NCBI RefSeq assembly: GCF_020873875.1
Contig: NZ_JAHWGU010000002.1
Location: 62,001-126,000 of the forward strand
DNA length: 64,000 nt
From: Actinoplanes sp. DH11
Lineage (GTDB): Bacteria; Actinomycetota; Actinomycetes; Mycobacteriales; Micromonosporaceae
Direction: 5' to 3'
The first letter of the stretch is position 1, and every line of letters begins with the position of its first letter. Positions 25,272 through 34,947 of this stretch are shown here, piece by piece. Below the pieces are notes generated by a model. It had not been told where the DNA came from, did no database searches, and saw nothing but the letters and a program-made list of their open reading frames with translations. Position numbers and translations under genes: made by a program.

Positions 25272-25937
25272 ATGGATGCCGTGCTCTTCGACTGTGACGG
25301 GGTGCTCGTCGACTCGGAGCGGATCACCAATGGTGTGCTCCGCGCGATGCTGCACGAACTCGGGTGGATGGTGAGCGCGGCCGAGTGCTTCCAGCTCTTC
25401 GTCGGCCGCGCGCTCGCCGACGAGGTCGGGGTGATCGAGGCGCACACCGGGTTCGCGGTCACCGACGCATGGATCGGCGAGTTCCGCCGCCGCCGCAACG
25501 AGGCCCTCGAGCTCAGCCTGGAACCGATCCCCGGTGCGGTCGCCGCCGTCCACGAGATCGACCGGATCTTCGACGGGCGGGTGGCGTGCGCGAGTGGCGC
25601 GGACCGCCCCAAGATCGAGCTGCAGCTCACCAAGGTCGGCCTGGACGGCGTCTTCGCCGGCAAGATCTTCAGCGGCATGGAGATGCCGCGCAGCAAGCCC
25701 GCCCCGGACGTCTACCTCGCCGCCGCGGCCGCCCTCGGCGTCGACCCGGCCCGCGCCGCGGTCATCGAGGACACCCCGGCCGGGGTGCGTGCCGGGGTCG
25801 CCGCGGGTGCGGTCGTCTACGGGTACTGCCCGCCCGACAGCCTCGCCCACCACGAGCCGCAGGTGCTGCTCGACGCCGGTGCCACGCACATCTTCAGCAC
25901 GATGGCCTCGCTGCCCGCGCTGCTGAAGGCGGACTGA
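25272..25937 (+). CDS. HAD-superfamily hydrolase (phosphoglycolate/beta-PGM-like)
   Basis: 221 residues. Motif I FDCDGVLVDSE, motif II Ser in CASGAD, motif III Lys in RSKPAPDVYL, motif IV IEDTPAG. A helical cap (about 15-85) puts it in subfamily I. It dephosphorylates or isomerises a small phosphorylated metabolite. ATG 25272 lacks an SD but has TTAGGGT nearby, so the transcript may be leaderless. The 3' end is duplicated in a 31-bp repeat past the stop. Confidence 0.87.
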   Translation: MDAVLFDCDGVLVDSERITNGVLRAMLHELGWMVSAAECFQLFVGRALADEVGVIEAHTGFAVTDAWIGEFRRRRNEALELSLEPIPGAVAAVHEIDRIFDGRVACASGADRPKIELQLTKVGLDGVFAGKIFSGMEMPRSKPAPDVYLAAAAALGVDPARAAVIEDTPAGVRAGVAAGAVVYGYCPPDSLAHHEPQVLLDAGATHIFSTMASLPALLKAD

Positions 25938-25980
25938 CCTGCCCTTGACGCTGCTGAAGGCGGGCTGACCTGCCCCTGAT
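25919..25980. repeat. 31-bp direct repeat across the stop codon of the HAD gene
   Basis: GCTGCTGAAGGCGG(A/G)CTGACC and the following bases occur at 25919 and 25950. The first copy contains the HAD gene's last codons and stop; the second is noncoding and touches the end of the STAND regulator gene. Confidence 0.85.
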
Positions 25981-28232
25981 CAGCCGGCGTCGAGGGCGCG
26001 CAGCGCCGCCTGGGCCAGCTCCTCGTCGCCGCGGAACGAACCCGCCTCCAGCAGCTCCACCGCCCGCGCCAGGTCCGGGCGGGCCCGTTCGGCCAGACCC
26101 AGCGCGGCCCGCGCCCGGCCCATCGTGAGGTGCAGCTGGCCGAGGAAGCCGGCGTACCCGAACTCGGCCGCCATCGGCATCGCCTGCTCGGCCACCCGCA
26201 GCGCCTCCGGCCAGCGGCCGGCGTCCGCCAGCGCCCGCGCCAGGGCGGACCGTGCCGAGGTGCGGGCGCTCAGGGCCGGCCGCGGCGCGACCGGCCGGGC
26301 GTCGATCTCGCGCAGCGCCGCCTCGCACTCGGCCATCGCCTCGTCCGGGCGGCCGAGAATGTTCAGGATCATCGCGATGGCGGAGCGGGTCTGCACGTAC
26401 CCGTCATGATCGCCCGCCGCGTCGGCCAGTGTGGTAGCCCGCAGGTAGGCGTCGAGCGCCCGCCCCGCCTCCCCGCCGTTGCGCCACGAGTCACCGGCGT
26501 ACCGCAACGCCCACGCCTGCTCCTTGACGTCGCCGAGTTCCACCGCCAGCCGGTAGCCCTCCATCGCGATGTCGGCGCCCTCGTCCGGCCGGCGCGCGCA
26601 GTGCGTGGCGGCCCAGGCCAGATAGTTGATGTGGGTGACCTCCTGGTGCCGGTCCGGCAGCCGGGCGGCCGCCTCCCGGGACAGGCGGTAGACGTCGTAC
26701 CAGTGCGCGTGCCGCGCGGTTCGGTCGGAATACCAGTGCAGCGCCTCGGCCAGGTCCACGACCAGCTGGTCCTGGCCGTCCGCCGCGGCCGCCCGCAGCG
26801 CCCCCATCCAGTTGCCGGTCTCCTCCAGCAGCCAGTCGCCGGCCTCGTCCAGGGTGGCCAGCGGGACCAGGCCGGCCCAGTCCGCCGGCAGGCTGCCGTA
26901 GGCCGGTTCGAACCAGCGGCCCGCCACGATCGCCGTCTCCAGCAGCCAGCGCGTCATCCGGCGCTCGGTGGTGGCCCGGGTCCCGGCCGCCTCCTCGGAA
27001 CGCAGCCGCTGCTCGGCGAAGAGCCGGATCAGGTCGTGGAACCGGTACCGGTCGAAGCCCTCCAGCTGCAGCAGCCCCAGCTCGACCAGCTCCTCCAGCC
27101 CGTCGGTGACCTCGGCCAGGCCGGTACCGGTGAGCACCGCCGCGACCGGGGCACCGAAGTCGACACCCGGCACGTGCGCGAGCCGGCGGAACAGTTCGCG
27201 CGCGCCGACCGACAACTGGGCGTGCGACAACGCGAACGCCGCGCCCACCCCCAGGTCGCCGGTCGCCAGCACGGCAAGCCGCCGGTCCGCGTCGGCGAGC
27301 CGGTTCCGCAGGTGCTCGGCCGTCCACGCCGGACGGGTGGCGAGCCGGGTGCCGGCGATCCGCAACGCCAGCGGCAGGTGCCCGCAGAGCCGGGCCACGT
27401 CGTCCACGGCCTGCCCGGCGTCCGGCACCGCGGCCTGCTCGGCGATGGCCCGCAGCAGCGTGGCCGACTCGGCCGGCGCCAGCGGCTCCAGCGCGATCCG
27501 CAGCACCCCCTCCAGCCCGCCCAGCACGCGCCGGCTGGTGACCACCGTCATCCCGGCGCCCGACGCCGGCAGCAGCGGCCGCACCTGCGCCTCACTGCCC
27601 GCGTTGTCGAGCACCAGCAGGCAACGCCGGTCCCGCAGCACCGCGCGCAACTGGCTGGACCGTTCCTCGTCGGTCTCGGCGATCCGGCGCGGGCTCACGT
27701 CCAGCGCGCGCAGCAGCCGCAGCAGCGCCTCACCCACCTCCAGCGGTTCCGGGTCGGTGCCCCGCAGATCCAGGTAGAAGCGGCCACCCGGGAAACTGCC
27801 GGCCAGTTCCTCGGCGATCCGGACGGCAAGCGTGGTCTTGCCCAGCCCGGCCTGCCCGTGCACGACAACGACCGGCGCGGGCCGGTCCGGCTCGCCGCCG
27901 GCCAGCTGTTTCACCAGCATCAATTCAGGTGTACGCCCGACGAAGTCACCCACCGGCCGGGGAAGCTCACAGATCCGTGGCCGGCCGGCGCTGCTCGTCC
28001 GCTGCCCGTACGCCGCCTCCCGCAGCGCGGCGACCTGCTCGTCGCCGAGCTGCAGCCCGGTCGCCAGCGCCGCCAGCGTGCGCGCCTGCGGTGCCCGGCT
28101 GTGCCCGCGCTCCATGTCACTTATCGCGCGGGCGCTGATCCCCGACGACTCGGCCAGCTGCTCCATCGTCAGCCCGGCGGCCTGCCGCAGACCCCGCAGG
28201 TGAGTACCGAACCCCGACACCGTGCCCCCCAT
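25980..28232 (-). CDS. XRE-HTH / NB-ARC (STAND) / TPR regulator
   Basis: 750 residues from ATG 28232 (GTG 28220 with GGGGGG upstream is an alternative). Domains: XRE-type HTH about 4-65 (LRGLRQAAGLTMEQLAESSG ISARAISDME), NB-ARC NTPase about 90-340 with Walker A GQAGLGKTTLA and LLVLDNAG, a winged-helix segment, and TPR-like helical repeats to the end (ALRYAGDSWRNGGEAGRALDAY, AECEAALREI). This is the AfsR-like STAND switch: an NTP-driven activator sensing an unknown signal. It is divergent, 43 bp away, from the broken DUF4037 gene. Confidence 0.85.
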   Translation of the reverse strand: MGGTVSGFGTHLRGLRQAAGLTMEQLAESSGISARAISDMERGHSRAPQARTLAALATGLQLGDEQVAALREAAYGQRTSSAGRPRICELPRPVGDFVGRTPELMLVKQLAGGEPDRPAPVVVVHGQAGLGKTTLAVRIAEELAGSFPGGRFYLDLRGTDPEPLEVGEALLRLLRALDVSPRRIAETDEERSSQLRAVLRDRRCLLVLDNAGSEAQVRPLLPASGAGMTVVTSRRVLGGLEGVLRIALEPLAPAESATLLRAIAEQAAVPDAGQAVDDVARLCGHLPLALRIAGTRLATRPAWTAEHLRNRLADADRRLAVLATGDLGVGAAFALSHAQLSVGARELFRRLAHVPGVDFGAPVAAVLTGTGLAEVTDGLEELVELGLLQLEGFDRYRFHDLIRLFAEQRLRSEEAAGTRATTERRMTRWLLETAIVAGRWFEPAYGSLPADWAGLVPLATLDEAGDWLLEETGNWMGALRAAAADGQDQLVVDLAEALHWYSDRTARHAHWYDVYRLSREAAARLPDRHQEVTHINYLAWAATHCARRPDEGADIAMEGYRLAVELGDVKEQAWALRYAGDSWRNGGEAGRALDAYLRATTLADAAGDHDGYVQTRSAIAMILNILGRPDEAMAECEAALREIDARPVAPRPALSARTSARSALARALADAGRWPEALRVAEQAMPMAAEFGYAGFLGQLHLTMGRARAALGLAERARPDLARAVELLEAGSFRGDEELAQAALRALDAG

Positions 28233-28275
28233 TTCCCCACAGCAGAACACAGTCAGGATCGTGGATCATGCCCGG

Positions 28276-29015
28276 ATGGCTCACTTCGTTCCCGGTGCGG
28301 AGTTGTCCCGGCGGCTCTACACGGACGCCGTCCGGCCCCTGCTGGCAGAGCACTTCCCCGGCGTACGGCACTCGGCTGCCCTGCTCGGCGCCGGTTCCGA
28401 GGTGCCGTCCACCACGACGGCCTCGGCCTGCTGCACCCGGTCCGGACCGCACTGGCCTGGTACCCCGACGATCTGTGGCGGTACGTGCTCGCCTGCAAGT
28501 GGGCCCGGATCGGCGAGGAGGAATCGTTCGTCGGCCGCTGCGCCGAGACCGGCGACGACCTCGGCGCGGCCGTGGTGGCGGCCCGGCTGGTCCGCGACCT
28601 GATGCGGTTGTGTCTGCTGATGGGGCGGCGCTATCCGCCGTACGCCAAGTGGCTGGGCACCGCGTTCGCCCGCCTGCCCGAAGCCGGCGACCTGGGGCCG
28701 GTCCTGCGCGGCGCCCTGTCCGCTTCCCCGGATCACCTGGTCAGGGCGTACGAGATGGTCGCGCGCCGGCACAACGACCTCGGCCTGACACCGCCCGTCG
28801 ACCCGCGGGTGCGCGCCTATCACAACCGGCCGTACCGGGTGCTGATGGCGGGACGGTTCGCGGCGGCGCTGGTCGAGGGGATCACCGATCCGGCGGTACG
28901 CGGCCTGCCGCTGACCGGGGCGATCGATCAGTTCGTCGACAGCACGGCGGTGCTGACGAACCGGTCGTTGACGGGCCGGATCGGTCACGCCGTCGCCCCC
29001 GCCGATCCCGCGTGA
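28276..29015 (+). pseudogene. DUF4037 protein with internal out-of-frame deletion
   Basis: Frame 1 starts MAHFVPGAELSRRLYTDAV and runs through EHFPGVRHSAALLGAGSEV, the conserved DUF4037 N-terminus. Around 28405 the family continues only in another frame: VHHDGLGLLHPVRTALAWYP and on through WARIGEEESFVGRC, AARLVRDLMRLCLL and YPPYAKWLGTAFARL to the natural end at 29015. The nucleotidyltransferase-like middle (roughly 90-100 residues) is missing at the junction. Intact members are about 330-350 residues. It is probably dead, and lies divergent from the STAND regulator. Confidence 0.75.
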
Positions 29016-29201
29016 ATCGGCTCATGTCCGGGCGGGCATTCGGCGGTGTCCGGGCGATATAGTCGACCGCAGGCGGTGCGCCCGCCTGAGCCTCCGGACG
29101 GCCGCCCACGCCTGGCCCTCCTCCCGGGCCAGGGGTCTTCGACTCAGCGTGGTGGCTCACCGCCGTCTCTTGCAGGGCGTGGGCCTGCTTCGGAGGCGAC
29201 C

Positions 29202-30146
29202 ATGAACGACACTCATCCCCGTCGACGCAACCCACGGCCCGGCCGCGCGCGCAAACGGGCCATCCGGGAGCAGGCCGCCCGCACCGGCGTCCCCTACTCG
29301 GTGGCCGCCCGCGTCATCGCCGAGCTGGGCCTGCAACCAGGCGAGTCGATCGCGTCCCACGGCCGCACCCTCTACCCCGGCGAAGCCCTGCGCGACGTCA
29401 GCGAGCGACGCCGCCACCGCACGTTCGCCGAGCGGCTGGCCGACAGCCGGCGCGCCGCGGTGCTCCCGGAGGGCCGCGCCCAGCACCTGGTGGAGCGCTT
29501 CCCGCCCTGCCACGGCCGGCCCGGCAGCGGCGTCGGCCGGCTCTACGACGGCGACGGCCGCGCCGAGCTGCTCACCGTGCTCTACCTCGCGGTGGCCGTC
29601 GAGTCCCCCGGCCTGGTGCCCGAGCCGGGCGACCTGGCCTGGATCGCCGAGATGGGCGAGGAGACCGCCCTCGACATGGAGTGCGCCCTGCTCGACCGGG
29701 AAGCCCGGTCCCTGGTGGAGGGCAGCCCCGCGGACCTGTTCCCCCACCTGCGACGGGTCGCGTCCGAGCTGTCCTGTCTGGCAGCCCCCTCGCCCCCGCC
29801 GGCCCCAAGCCCGGATGGCACCGGGCAGCTCTCGGACTGGCTGGCACGGGTGCTCGCATCGGCCGCCGCCGCGCCGGAACAGCGGATCCGCCTGCCCGCC
29901 GAAGGGGTGCGGCAGATCCTCGACGCCGTCCTGATGGTCGCTGATGACGGTCACGCGCCGGGCACCCGGGTCCGGCTGCTGGCCGGCCCGCACCAGAGCC
30001 GGACCGGCACGATCACCGGCGCGGTCTGGGGTGCGGCGGGCCCACCGGTCGCCTATCGGGTCCAGCTCGACGGACGCAGCGGCACCCTGGGCATGGCCGC
30101 CGGCGAGCTGATAGTCCTGGCCGGTCAGGAGTCGCCATCCCACTGA
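29202..30146 (+). CDS. Hypothetical protein with basic N-terminus
   Basis: 314 residues from ATG 29202 (SD CGGAGG). The first 50 residues are basic and contain RARKRAIREQAARTGVPYSVAARVI, a helical motif repeated in many streptomycete proteins and possibly nucleic-acid binding. The centre (about 110-190) is helical and acidic. The last ~60 residues (GTRVRLLAGPHQSRTGTITG ... YRVQLDG) resemble a KOW/SH3-like barrel. No named family recognised. Its long upstream open frame (from 29046) lacks an SD. Confidence 0.6.
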   Translation: MNDTHPRRRNPRPGRARKRAIREQAARTGVPYSVAARVIAELGLQPGESIASHGRTLYPGEALRDVSERRRHRTFAERLADSRRAAVLPEGRAQHLVERFPPCHGRPGSGVGRLYDGDGRAELLTVLYLAVAVESPGLVPEPGDLAWIAEMGEETALDMECALLDREARSLVEGSPADLFPHLRRVASELSCLAAPSPPPAPSPDGTGQLSDWLARVLASAAAAPEQRIRLPAEGVRQILDAVLMVADDGHAPGTRVRLLAGPHQSRTGTITGAVWGAAGPPVAYRVQLDGRSGTLGMAAGELIVLAGQESPSH

Positions 30147-30200
30147 CGCCGCCATCCCGCTGAAATCGCCGAGATCTTCCTCCTGTCCGGCCCGCGCGGA

Positions 30201-30725
30201 TCAGCCTTCGGCGTGCCCTCGAGACAATCGATACGATTGGAGCAGTTCACTGATCTCTTCGGCGCTGCGGCGCAACTCGGCCAGGTCGGCGTCGGTGAAG
30301 TCGTGCGAGTCGCGGCCGAGTACGCAGTGCGCTCCGAGGACGGCGCCGTCGATGACGATCGGAACACCGGCGTAACTGCGCACACCGTCCACGGTCACCA
30401 GCGGGTTGTCCGCCTGCTCGGCGTCGGCGGTGGCGTCCGGCACGACATAGGCAGCGCCAGTCCTGACGGCGTTGACGCAGAAGGACCACTCGATGGGGGT
30501 GCCGGCCATCTCGGCGAGCCATCCGGTCAGTCCGTACGAGCCGGGGAAGACCTGCGCCGTGTCGAGCACCATGCTGACCAGGGCGATGGGCTGCCCCAGG
30601 CGTTCGGCGGTGCGTGCGGCGACACGGTCCAGGTGACGGCGCAACTCGGGATCGTCCAGGTCGATGGCCGCCAGGATCTCGTAACGGTCAGGGACCGCAG
30701 CGGGTTCTTGACCACCGTGGCTCAC
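30201..30725 (-). CDS. GAF-domain protein
   Basis: 174 residues from GTG 30725 (SD AAGGGAG). A single GAF domain spans about 20-165: LRRHLDRVAARTAERLGQPIALVSMVL, then SFCVNAV (conserved Cys), YVVPDATAD, YAGVPIVI and GAHCVLGRDSHDF. GAF domains sense small ligands or redox state. There is no output domain, so it may act with a partner. Its start overlaps the stop of the upstream 103-residue gene by four bases. Confidence 0.82.
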   Translation of the reverse strand: MSHGGQEPAAVPDRYEILAAIDLDDPELRRHLDRVAARTAERLGQPIALVSMVLDTAQVFPGSYGLTGWLAEMAGTPIEWSFCVNAVRTGAAYVVPDATADAEQADNPLVTVDGVRSYAGVPIVIDGAVLGAHCVLGRDSHDFTDADLAELRRSAEEISELLQSYRLSRGHAEG

Positions 30726-31033
30726 GCGTCGTCTCCCTTTCTTCCCGTGGCGACGAGACGGTCGTAGACCGCCACCCGGACCGCGAGGCTACGGGCACAC
30801 AGGCGCGCGATCGGATGGCCGACCTGCATGACCGCGATCAGCCGGTGCAAGGCCTTGGTGCCGGTCTCCTCGCCGGTCAGACCGGCGTCGAACAGCAACG
30901 TGAGCCAGAGGTCGTCGGTGTGTGCCCCGAAGAAGCCTTCCAGCGCGGTCCGGGCCGTCGCCAGCGTCGGTTCCTGCAACTCGTAGGACGCCGCCGGCGC
31001 GGAGGGCTCCGAATCCAGGTTCCGCTCAGCCAT
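30722..31033 (-). CDS. Hypothetical protein co-transcribed with the GAF gene
   Basis: 103 residues from ATG 31033 (SD AGAGGAA). Mostly helical (TLATARTALEGFFGAHTDDLWLTLLFDAG, KALHRLIAVMQVG, RLCARSLAVRVAVYDRL). No family recognised. Overlaps the GAF gene by four bases (GTGA). It is divergent from the PilZ gene 180 bp away, suggesting a small signalling cluster. Confidence 0.65.
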   Translation of the reverse strand: MAERNLDSEPSAPAASYELQEPTLATARTALEGFFGAHTDDLWLTLLFDAGLTGEETGTKALHRLIAVMQVGHPIARLCARSLAVRVAVYDRLVATGRKGDDA

Positions 31034-31213
31034 CGGTTCCTCTCGTCGGCCTCTACATGCCTCACCTGTCAGTTCGACCCCGCAGCCGTTCCACCTGAGC
31101 CAAAATCGCACTTAGATGGCGAGACCACCGCCGTTGATCCGCCCGCACCGGGCGATGCGCAGTCGTCTTGCCGGGCGTCCGACCGGCATGCGAACAGCCA
31201 CGGGAGGTATGTG

Positions 31214-31876
31214 ATGGGCGAAGGTCTCTCCGAGTTGACGGGGGTCGAGCTTCCGGAGCCCGGCACGCCCGTCTTCCTCGTACTGGGTGAAGGCGTCAAC
31301 TTCCGCTCACGGCTGGAAGCGGTCGACGGGGATGTCCTGACCATAACCGCCCCGTTGGAGACCACCGGCCCGGCCGGACTGGAGCCGGGCCACGAGTTCG
31401 AGATCTTCTGGGCTCCGCCTCGTACCCGGGTCGTAGTGCCCTGCCGGTTGATCGCGGTGTCGGACGGGGCGCCGTACCGATGGACCGTCGTCCCCGTAGC
31501 GCCTGCCCGGCACGACAATCGCAGGCAGTTCGTGCGGGGCGGGGCCGGTGCACTGGTCCGGCTGGACACCCCCTCGGCCGGGCAGACAGCCGAGGGGGTG
31601 CTCATGGACATCAGTGAGAGCGGTCTGCGCTGCTGGATCGATGAGCCGCTGCCGGTGAACCCCGGCGATCAAGTACGGGCCACGGTGTGGCTGGGCACCG
31701 GGGAGGCGCGGTTGGACAGTGTGGTGCACACGGTGCGTACGGCTCCGCACGGCGACCCCGGGCAGCACCTGATCCTCACCTTCGACACCCCGGAGGATGT
31801 GGCCCGGATGATCAGGCAGTATGTCCTGGCCTGGGAAATCGGTGAGCGGCGCCGAGAGGGCCGGCCCGGCACGTAA
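31214..31876 (+). CDS. PilZ-domain protein (c-di-GMP receptor, YcgR-like)
   Basis: 220 residues from ATG 31214 (SD GGGAGG). An N-terminal YcgR-like beta domain (about 10-105) precedes the PilZ domain (about 106-210). The c-di-GMP binding motifs are RRQFVR (RxxxR) and DISESGLRC (D/NxSxxG), both intact. A role in motility, development or envelope control under c-di-GMP is expected; the target is unknown. It converges with clpC. Confidence 0.85.
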   Translation: MGEGLSELTGVELPEPGTPVFLVLGEGVNFRSRLEAVDGDVLTITAPLETTGPAGLEPGHEFEIFWAPPRTRVVVPCRLIAVSDGAPYRWTVVPVAPARHDNRRQFVRGGAGALVRLDTPSAGQTAEGVLMDISESGLRCWIDEPLPVNPGDQVRATVWLGTGEARLDSVVHTVRTAPHGDPGQHLILTFDTPEDVARMIRQYVLAWEIGERRREGRPGT

Positions 31877-31909
31877 GAGGTCACGCACCGTCTCGATGGT
31901 GTGGACCCG

Positions 31910-34192
31910 TCAGGCGGCGGCCACCTGGCGGTCGGTGCTCTGGAAGGTCAGGTGGTCGTCCTCGCAGTCGACGAGGATGTGCTGGCCCGGGCGCAGCTCG
32001 TTGAAGAGGATCCGCTCGGACAGGGTGTCCTCCAGCTCGCGCTGAATGGTGCGGCGCAGGGGGCGGGCGCCCAGGACCGCGTCGAAGCCCTGGGACGCCA
32101 GGTGTTTGCGGGCGCCGGCGGTGAGGGTGAGGTCCATGTCCTTGTTCTTCAGCTGGGCGGCGATGCGGGCGGTGAAGATGTCGACGATCTGGAGCAACTC
32201 GTCCTCGCGGAGCTGGTGGAAGACGATGGTGTCGTCGATGCGGTTCAGGAACTCGGGGCGGAAGTGCTGCTTCAGCTCGTCGTTGACCTTGATCTTCATC
32301 CGCTCGTAGGTGCCGGCGGAGCCCTCGGACGTCTGGAAACCGATCGTGACCGCTTTCGTCGCGTCACGGGTGCCCAGGTTGGTGGTCAGGATGATGACCG
32401 TGTTCTTGAAGTCGACGATGCGGCCCTGGCCGTCGGTCAGACGACCGTCCTCCAGGATCTGCAGCAGCGTGTTGAAGACGTCCGGGTGAGCTTTCTCGAT
32501 CTCGTCGAACAGCACCACCGAGAACGGCTTGCGCCGCACCTTCTCGGTCAGCTGACCGCCCTCGTCATAGCCGACGTAGCCGGGCGGGGCACCGACGAGG
32601 CGGGACACCGTGTACCGGTCGTGGAACTCGGACATGTCGAGCTGGATCAGCGCGTCCTCGGAGCCGAACAGGAACTCGGCGAGGGCCCGGGACAGCTCGG
32701 TCTTGCCGACGCCGGACGGGCCGGCGAAGATGAACGAGCCGGACGGCCGCTTCGGGTCCTTGAGGCCGGCCCGGGTGCGCCGGATCGCCCGGGACACCGC
32801 CTGCACCGGGTCGTCCTGGCCGATGACCCGCTTGTGCAGCTCGTCCTCCATGCGCAGCAGCCGGGTCGTCTCCTCCTCGGTGAGCTTGTGCACCGGGATG
32901 CCTGTCCAGTTGCCCAGGACCTCGGCGATCTGTTCCTCGCCGACGTCGGTGCCGGACTCGGTGCTCGTCATCCGCTGGATGCGCATCCGGGCGCCGGCCT
33001 CGTCGATCAGGTCGATCGCCTTGTCCGGCAGGAACCGGTCCGAGATGTACCGGTCGGCAAGCGTCGCCGCGGCCACCAGCGCGCTGTCGGTGATGGTGAT
33101 GCCGTGATGCGTCTCGTACCGCTCGCGCAGCCCTTTGAGAATCTCGATGGTGTGCGCCAGCGACGGCTCGCCGACCACGATGGGCTGGAAGCGGCGTTCC
33201 AGGGCCTTGTCCTTCTCGACGTTCTTCCGGTACTCGTCGCTGGTCGTCGCGCCGACCGTCTGCAACTCGCCGCGGGCCAGCATCGGCTTGAGGATCGAGG
33301 CGGCGTCGATGGCACCCTCGGCGGCACCCGCGCCGACCAGGGTGTGGATCTCGTCGATGAACAGGATGATGTCGCCGCGCGTGCGGATCTCCTTGAGCAC
33401 CTTCTTCAGGCGCTCCTCGAAGTCACCGCGGTACCGCGAGCCGGCCACCAGGGCACCCAGGTCCAGCGTGTAGAGCTGCTTGTCCTTCAGCGTCTCGGGC
33501 ACGTCACCCTTGACGATGGACTGCGACAGGCCCTCGACGACGGCGGTCTTGCCGACACCGGGCTCGCCGATCAGCACCGGGTTGTTCTTGGTGCGGCGCG
33601 ACAGCACCTGCATGACCCGCTCGATCTCTTTCTCCCGGCCGATGACCGGGTCGAGCTTGCCCTCGCGGGCGGCCTGCGTCAGGTTGCGGCCGAACTGGTC
33701 GAGCAGCGGCGACGACGCCGACGCCGGCGCGGCCACCGGTGCCGAGCCGGTCGAGGGGTGGCCGGAGAGCAGCTGGATCACGCGCTGGCGGATCAGATTG
33801 GTGTCGGGCTGGAGCCGGCGCAGCACCTGCACGGCGACGCCCTCGCCCTCGCGGAGCAGGCCCAGCAGGATGTGCTCGGTGCCGATGTAGTTGTGCCCGA
33901 GTTGCAACGCCTCACGCAGCGAAACCTCGAGCACCTTCTTGGCGCGCGGCGTGAACGGGATGTGCCCGCTCGGCGCCTGCTGCCCCTGGCCGATGATCTC
34001 CTCGACGTGCTGGCGGACCCGCTCCAGCGTGATCCCCAGGCTGTCCATGGCGCGTGCGGCGATGCCCTCGCCCTCGCGGACCAGGCCCAGCAGCAGGTGC
34101 TCGGTGCCGATGTAGTTGTGGTTGAGCAGCCTGGCTTCTTCCTGCGCCAGGACGACCACCCGTCGTGCCCGGTCGGTGAACCTCTCGAACAT
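31910..34192 (-). CDS. ClpC-type AAA+ unfoldase lacking the middle (UVR) domain
   Basis: 760 residues from ATG 34192 ([11 protein letters not shown], the standard ClpC start; ATG 34198 is an alternative). Two N-terminal Clp repeats with [12 protein letters not shown] and [13 protein letters not shown]1 with GEPGVGKT, D2 with GPSGVGKTE, and a ClpP-docking IGF loop (TIGFQ). Between RIQRMTS and [16 protein letters not shown], where ordinary ClpC has a ~60-residue coiled-coil M domain, only about 11 residues remain. The protein is therefore shorter than the usual 820-850. Likely a second ClpC paralogue that unfolds substrates for ClpP without M-domain control. Confidence 0.88.
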   Translation of the reverse strand: MFERFTDRARRVVVLAQEEARLLNHNYIGTEHLLLGLVREGEGIAARAMDSLGITLERVRQHVEEIIGQGQQAPSGHIPFTPRAKKVLEVSLREALQLGHNYIGTEHILLGLLREGEGVAVQVLRRLQPDTNLIRQRVIQLLSGHPSTGSAPVAAPASASSPLLDQFGRNLTQAAREGKLDPVIGREKEIERVMQVLSRRTKNNPVLIGEPGVGKTAVVEGLSQSIVKGDVPETLKDKQLYTLDLGALVAGSRYRGDFEERLKKVLKEIRTRGDIILFIDEIHTLVGAGAAEGAIDAASILKPMLARGELQTVGATTSDEYRKNVEKDKALERRFQPIVVGEPSLAHTIEILKGLRERYETHHGITITDSALVAAATLADRYISDRFLPDKAIDLIDEAGARMRIQRMTSTESGTDVGEEQIAEVLGNWTGIPVHKLTEEETTRLLRMEDELHKRVIGQDDPVQAVSRAIRRTRAGLKDPKRPSGSFIFAGPSGVGKTELSRALAEFLFGSEDALIQLDMSEFHDRYTVSRLVGAPPGYVGYDEGGQLTEKVRRKPFSVVLFDEIEKAHPDVFNTLLQILEDGRLTDGQGRIVDFKNTVIILTTNLGTRDATKAVTIGFQTSEGSAGTYERMKIKVNDELKQHFRPEFLNRIDDTIVFHQLREDELLQIVDIFTARIAAQLKNKDMDLTLTAGARKHLASQGFDAVLGARPLRRTIQRELEDTLSERILFNELRPGQHILVDCEDDHLTFQSTDRQVAAA

Positions 34193-34215
34193 CCTCATCA
34201 CGTCCCTCACAAGCA

Positions 34216-34249
34216 CGGTGACTCAAGGAACGCGCTGAGTCGGTGACTC
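34216..34249 (-). promoter_or_regulatory. Candidate operator upstream of the clpC paralogue
   Basis: CGGTGACTC occurs twice (34216-34224, 34241-34249). The second forms a perfect palindrome GAGTC-GGT-GACTC (34237-34249), and ACTCA-N10-TGAGT spans 34221-34240. Half-sites CTTGAGT (minus strand) equal the half-site of the HspR/HAIR element, but the usual spacing and orientation are not met. Confidence 0.4.
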
Positions 34250-34368
34250 TTGGCCGTCTCGCGACGCCACCGACCTCGTGGACGGGCGTGCTGCTGACCG
34301 GGCTCGGGCGGGCGCGCCACCCGTACCCATCGTATCCCGACCGTCCGATCAGGGCTGTCCCGCCAGAG

Positions 34369-34947
34369 TCAGCTCTCGACGGGTGCGGGCGGCGGCGCGA
34401 CCGGCCGGGTACCCGGTGCGATGCCCCGCGCCACACCGGTCGCCGTCACCCGGCCGGCGATCAGCAGGCCGAGCCAGGTGAAGCCGACCGCGCTGACCGC
34501 CATCAGGGCGAAGAAGAACGTCTTGCCGGCGGCTGCCATGTCATCGATGTTGAAATAGGCGTACGCCGAGGCCGCGTAGACCACCTCGAACACCAGCGCC
34601 GTCACGTAGAACAGCCACGGCCGCCAGATCCGGTAGCGGGTGACCAGGAAACCGAGTTCCATCGCCACGCCGACCATGAGGTTCGTGACGATCGCGGACG
34701 GGCCGGCCGGCGTCGGGATGTTGATGATGCCGGCGATCAGCATGGTGAGCAGGGCGGCACCGGGCCGGCGCAGCACGGCGAGCGCGACGACCGGGCCGAT
34801 CAGCCAGACGCCGACCATCGCGGCGTACGCGAGCGGCACCGCGGCGGAAATCGCGAAGGAGGCGAAGTTCGCGGGCAGCAGGAGCACGCCGGTGGCCGCG
34901 CCGATCGCCGCGCACGCCATCAGGAAGCGGGTGGTGAGTCTCTTCAT
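34369..34947 (-). CDS. ECF transporter S component (YkoE/MtsT-like)
   Basis: 192 residues, five to six membrane helices. Sequence pattern RRPGAALLTMLIAGIINIPTP and LVTRYRIWRPWLF is that of YkoE-like substrate-specificity subunits. The last gene of a three-gene ECF unit, its ATG directly follows the TAG of ecfT. S components bind the vitamin or metal chelate. YkoE relatives take HMP/thiamine, but no TPP riboswitch is seen; an iron box sits at the operon start instead. Substrate unresolved. Confidence 0.75.
   Translation of the reverse strand: MKRLTTRFLMACAAIGAATGVLLLPANFASFAISAAVPLAYAAMVGVWLIGPVVALAVLRRPGAALLTMLIAGIINIPTPAGPSAIVTNLMVGVAMELGFLVTRYRIWRPWLFYVTALVFEVVYAASAYAYFNIDDMAAAGKTFFFALMAVSAVGFTWLGLLIAGRVTATGVARGIAPGTRPVAPPPAPVES

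Noticed and set aside
26130..29015. 961-codon plus-strand open frame over the STAND gene
   Set aside because: Most is antisense to the STAND regulator. Only its last ~195 codons are real, as the C-terminal part of the DUF4037 remnant.
31901..34246. 781-codon plus-strand open frame opposite clpC
   Set aside because: Shadow of the clpC gene, with repeated Val/Leu/Asp-rich translation and no recognisable domain.
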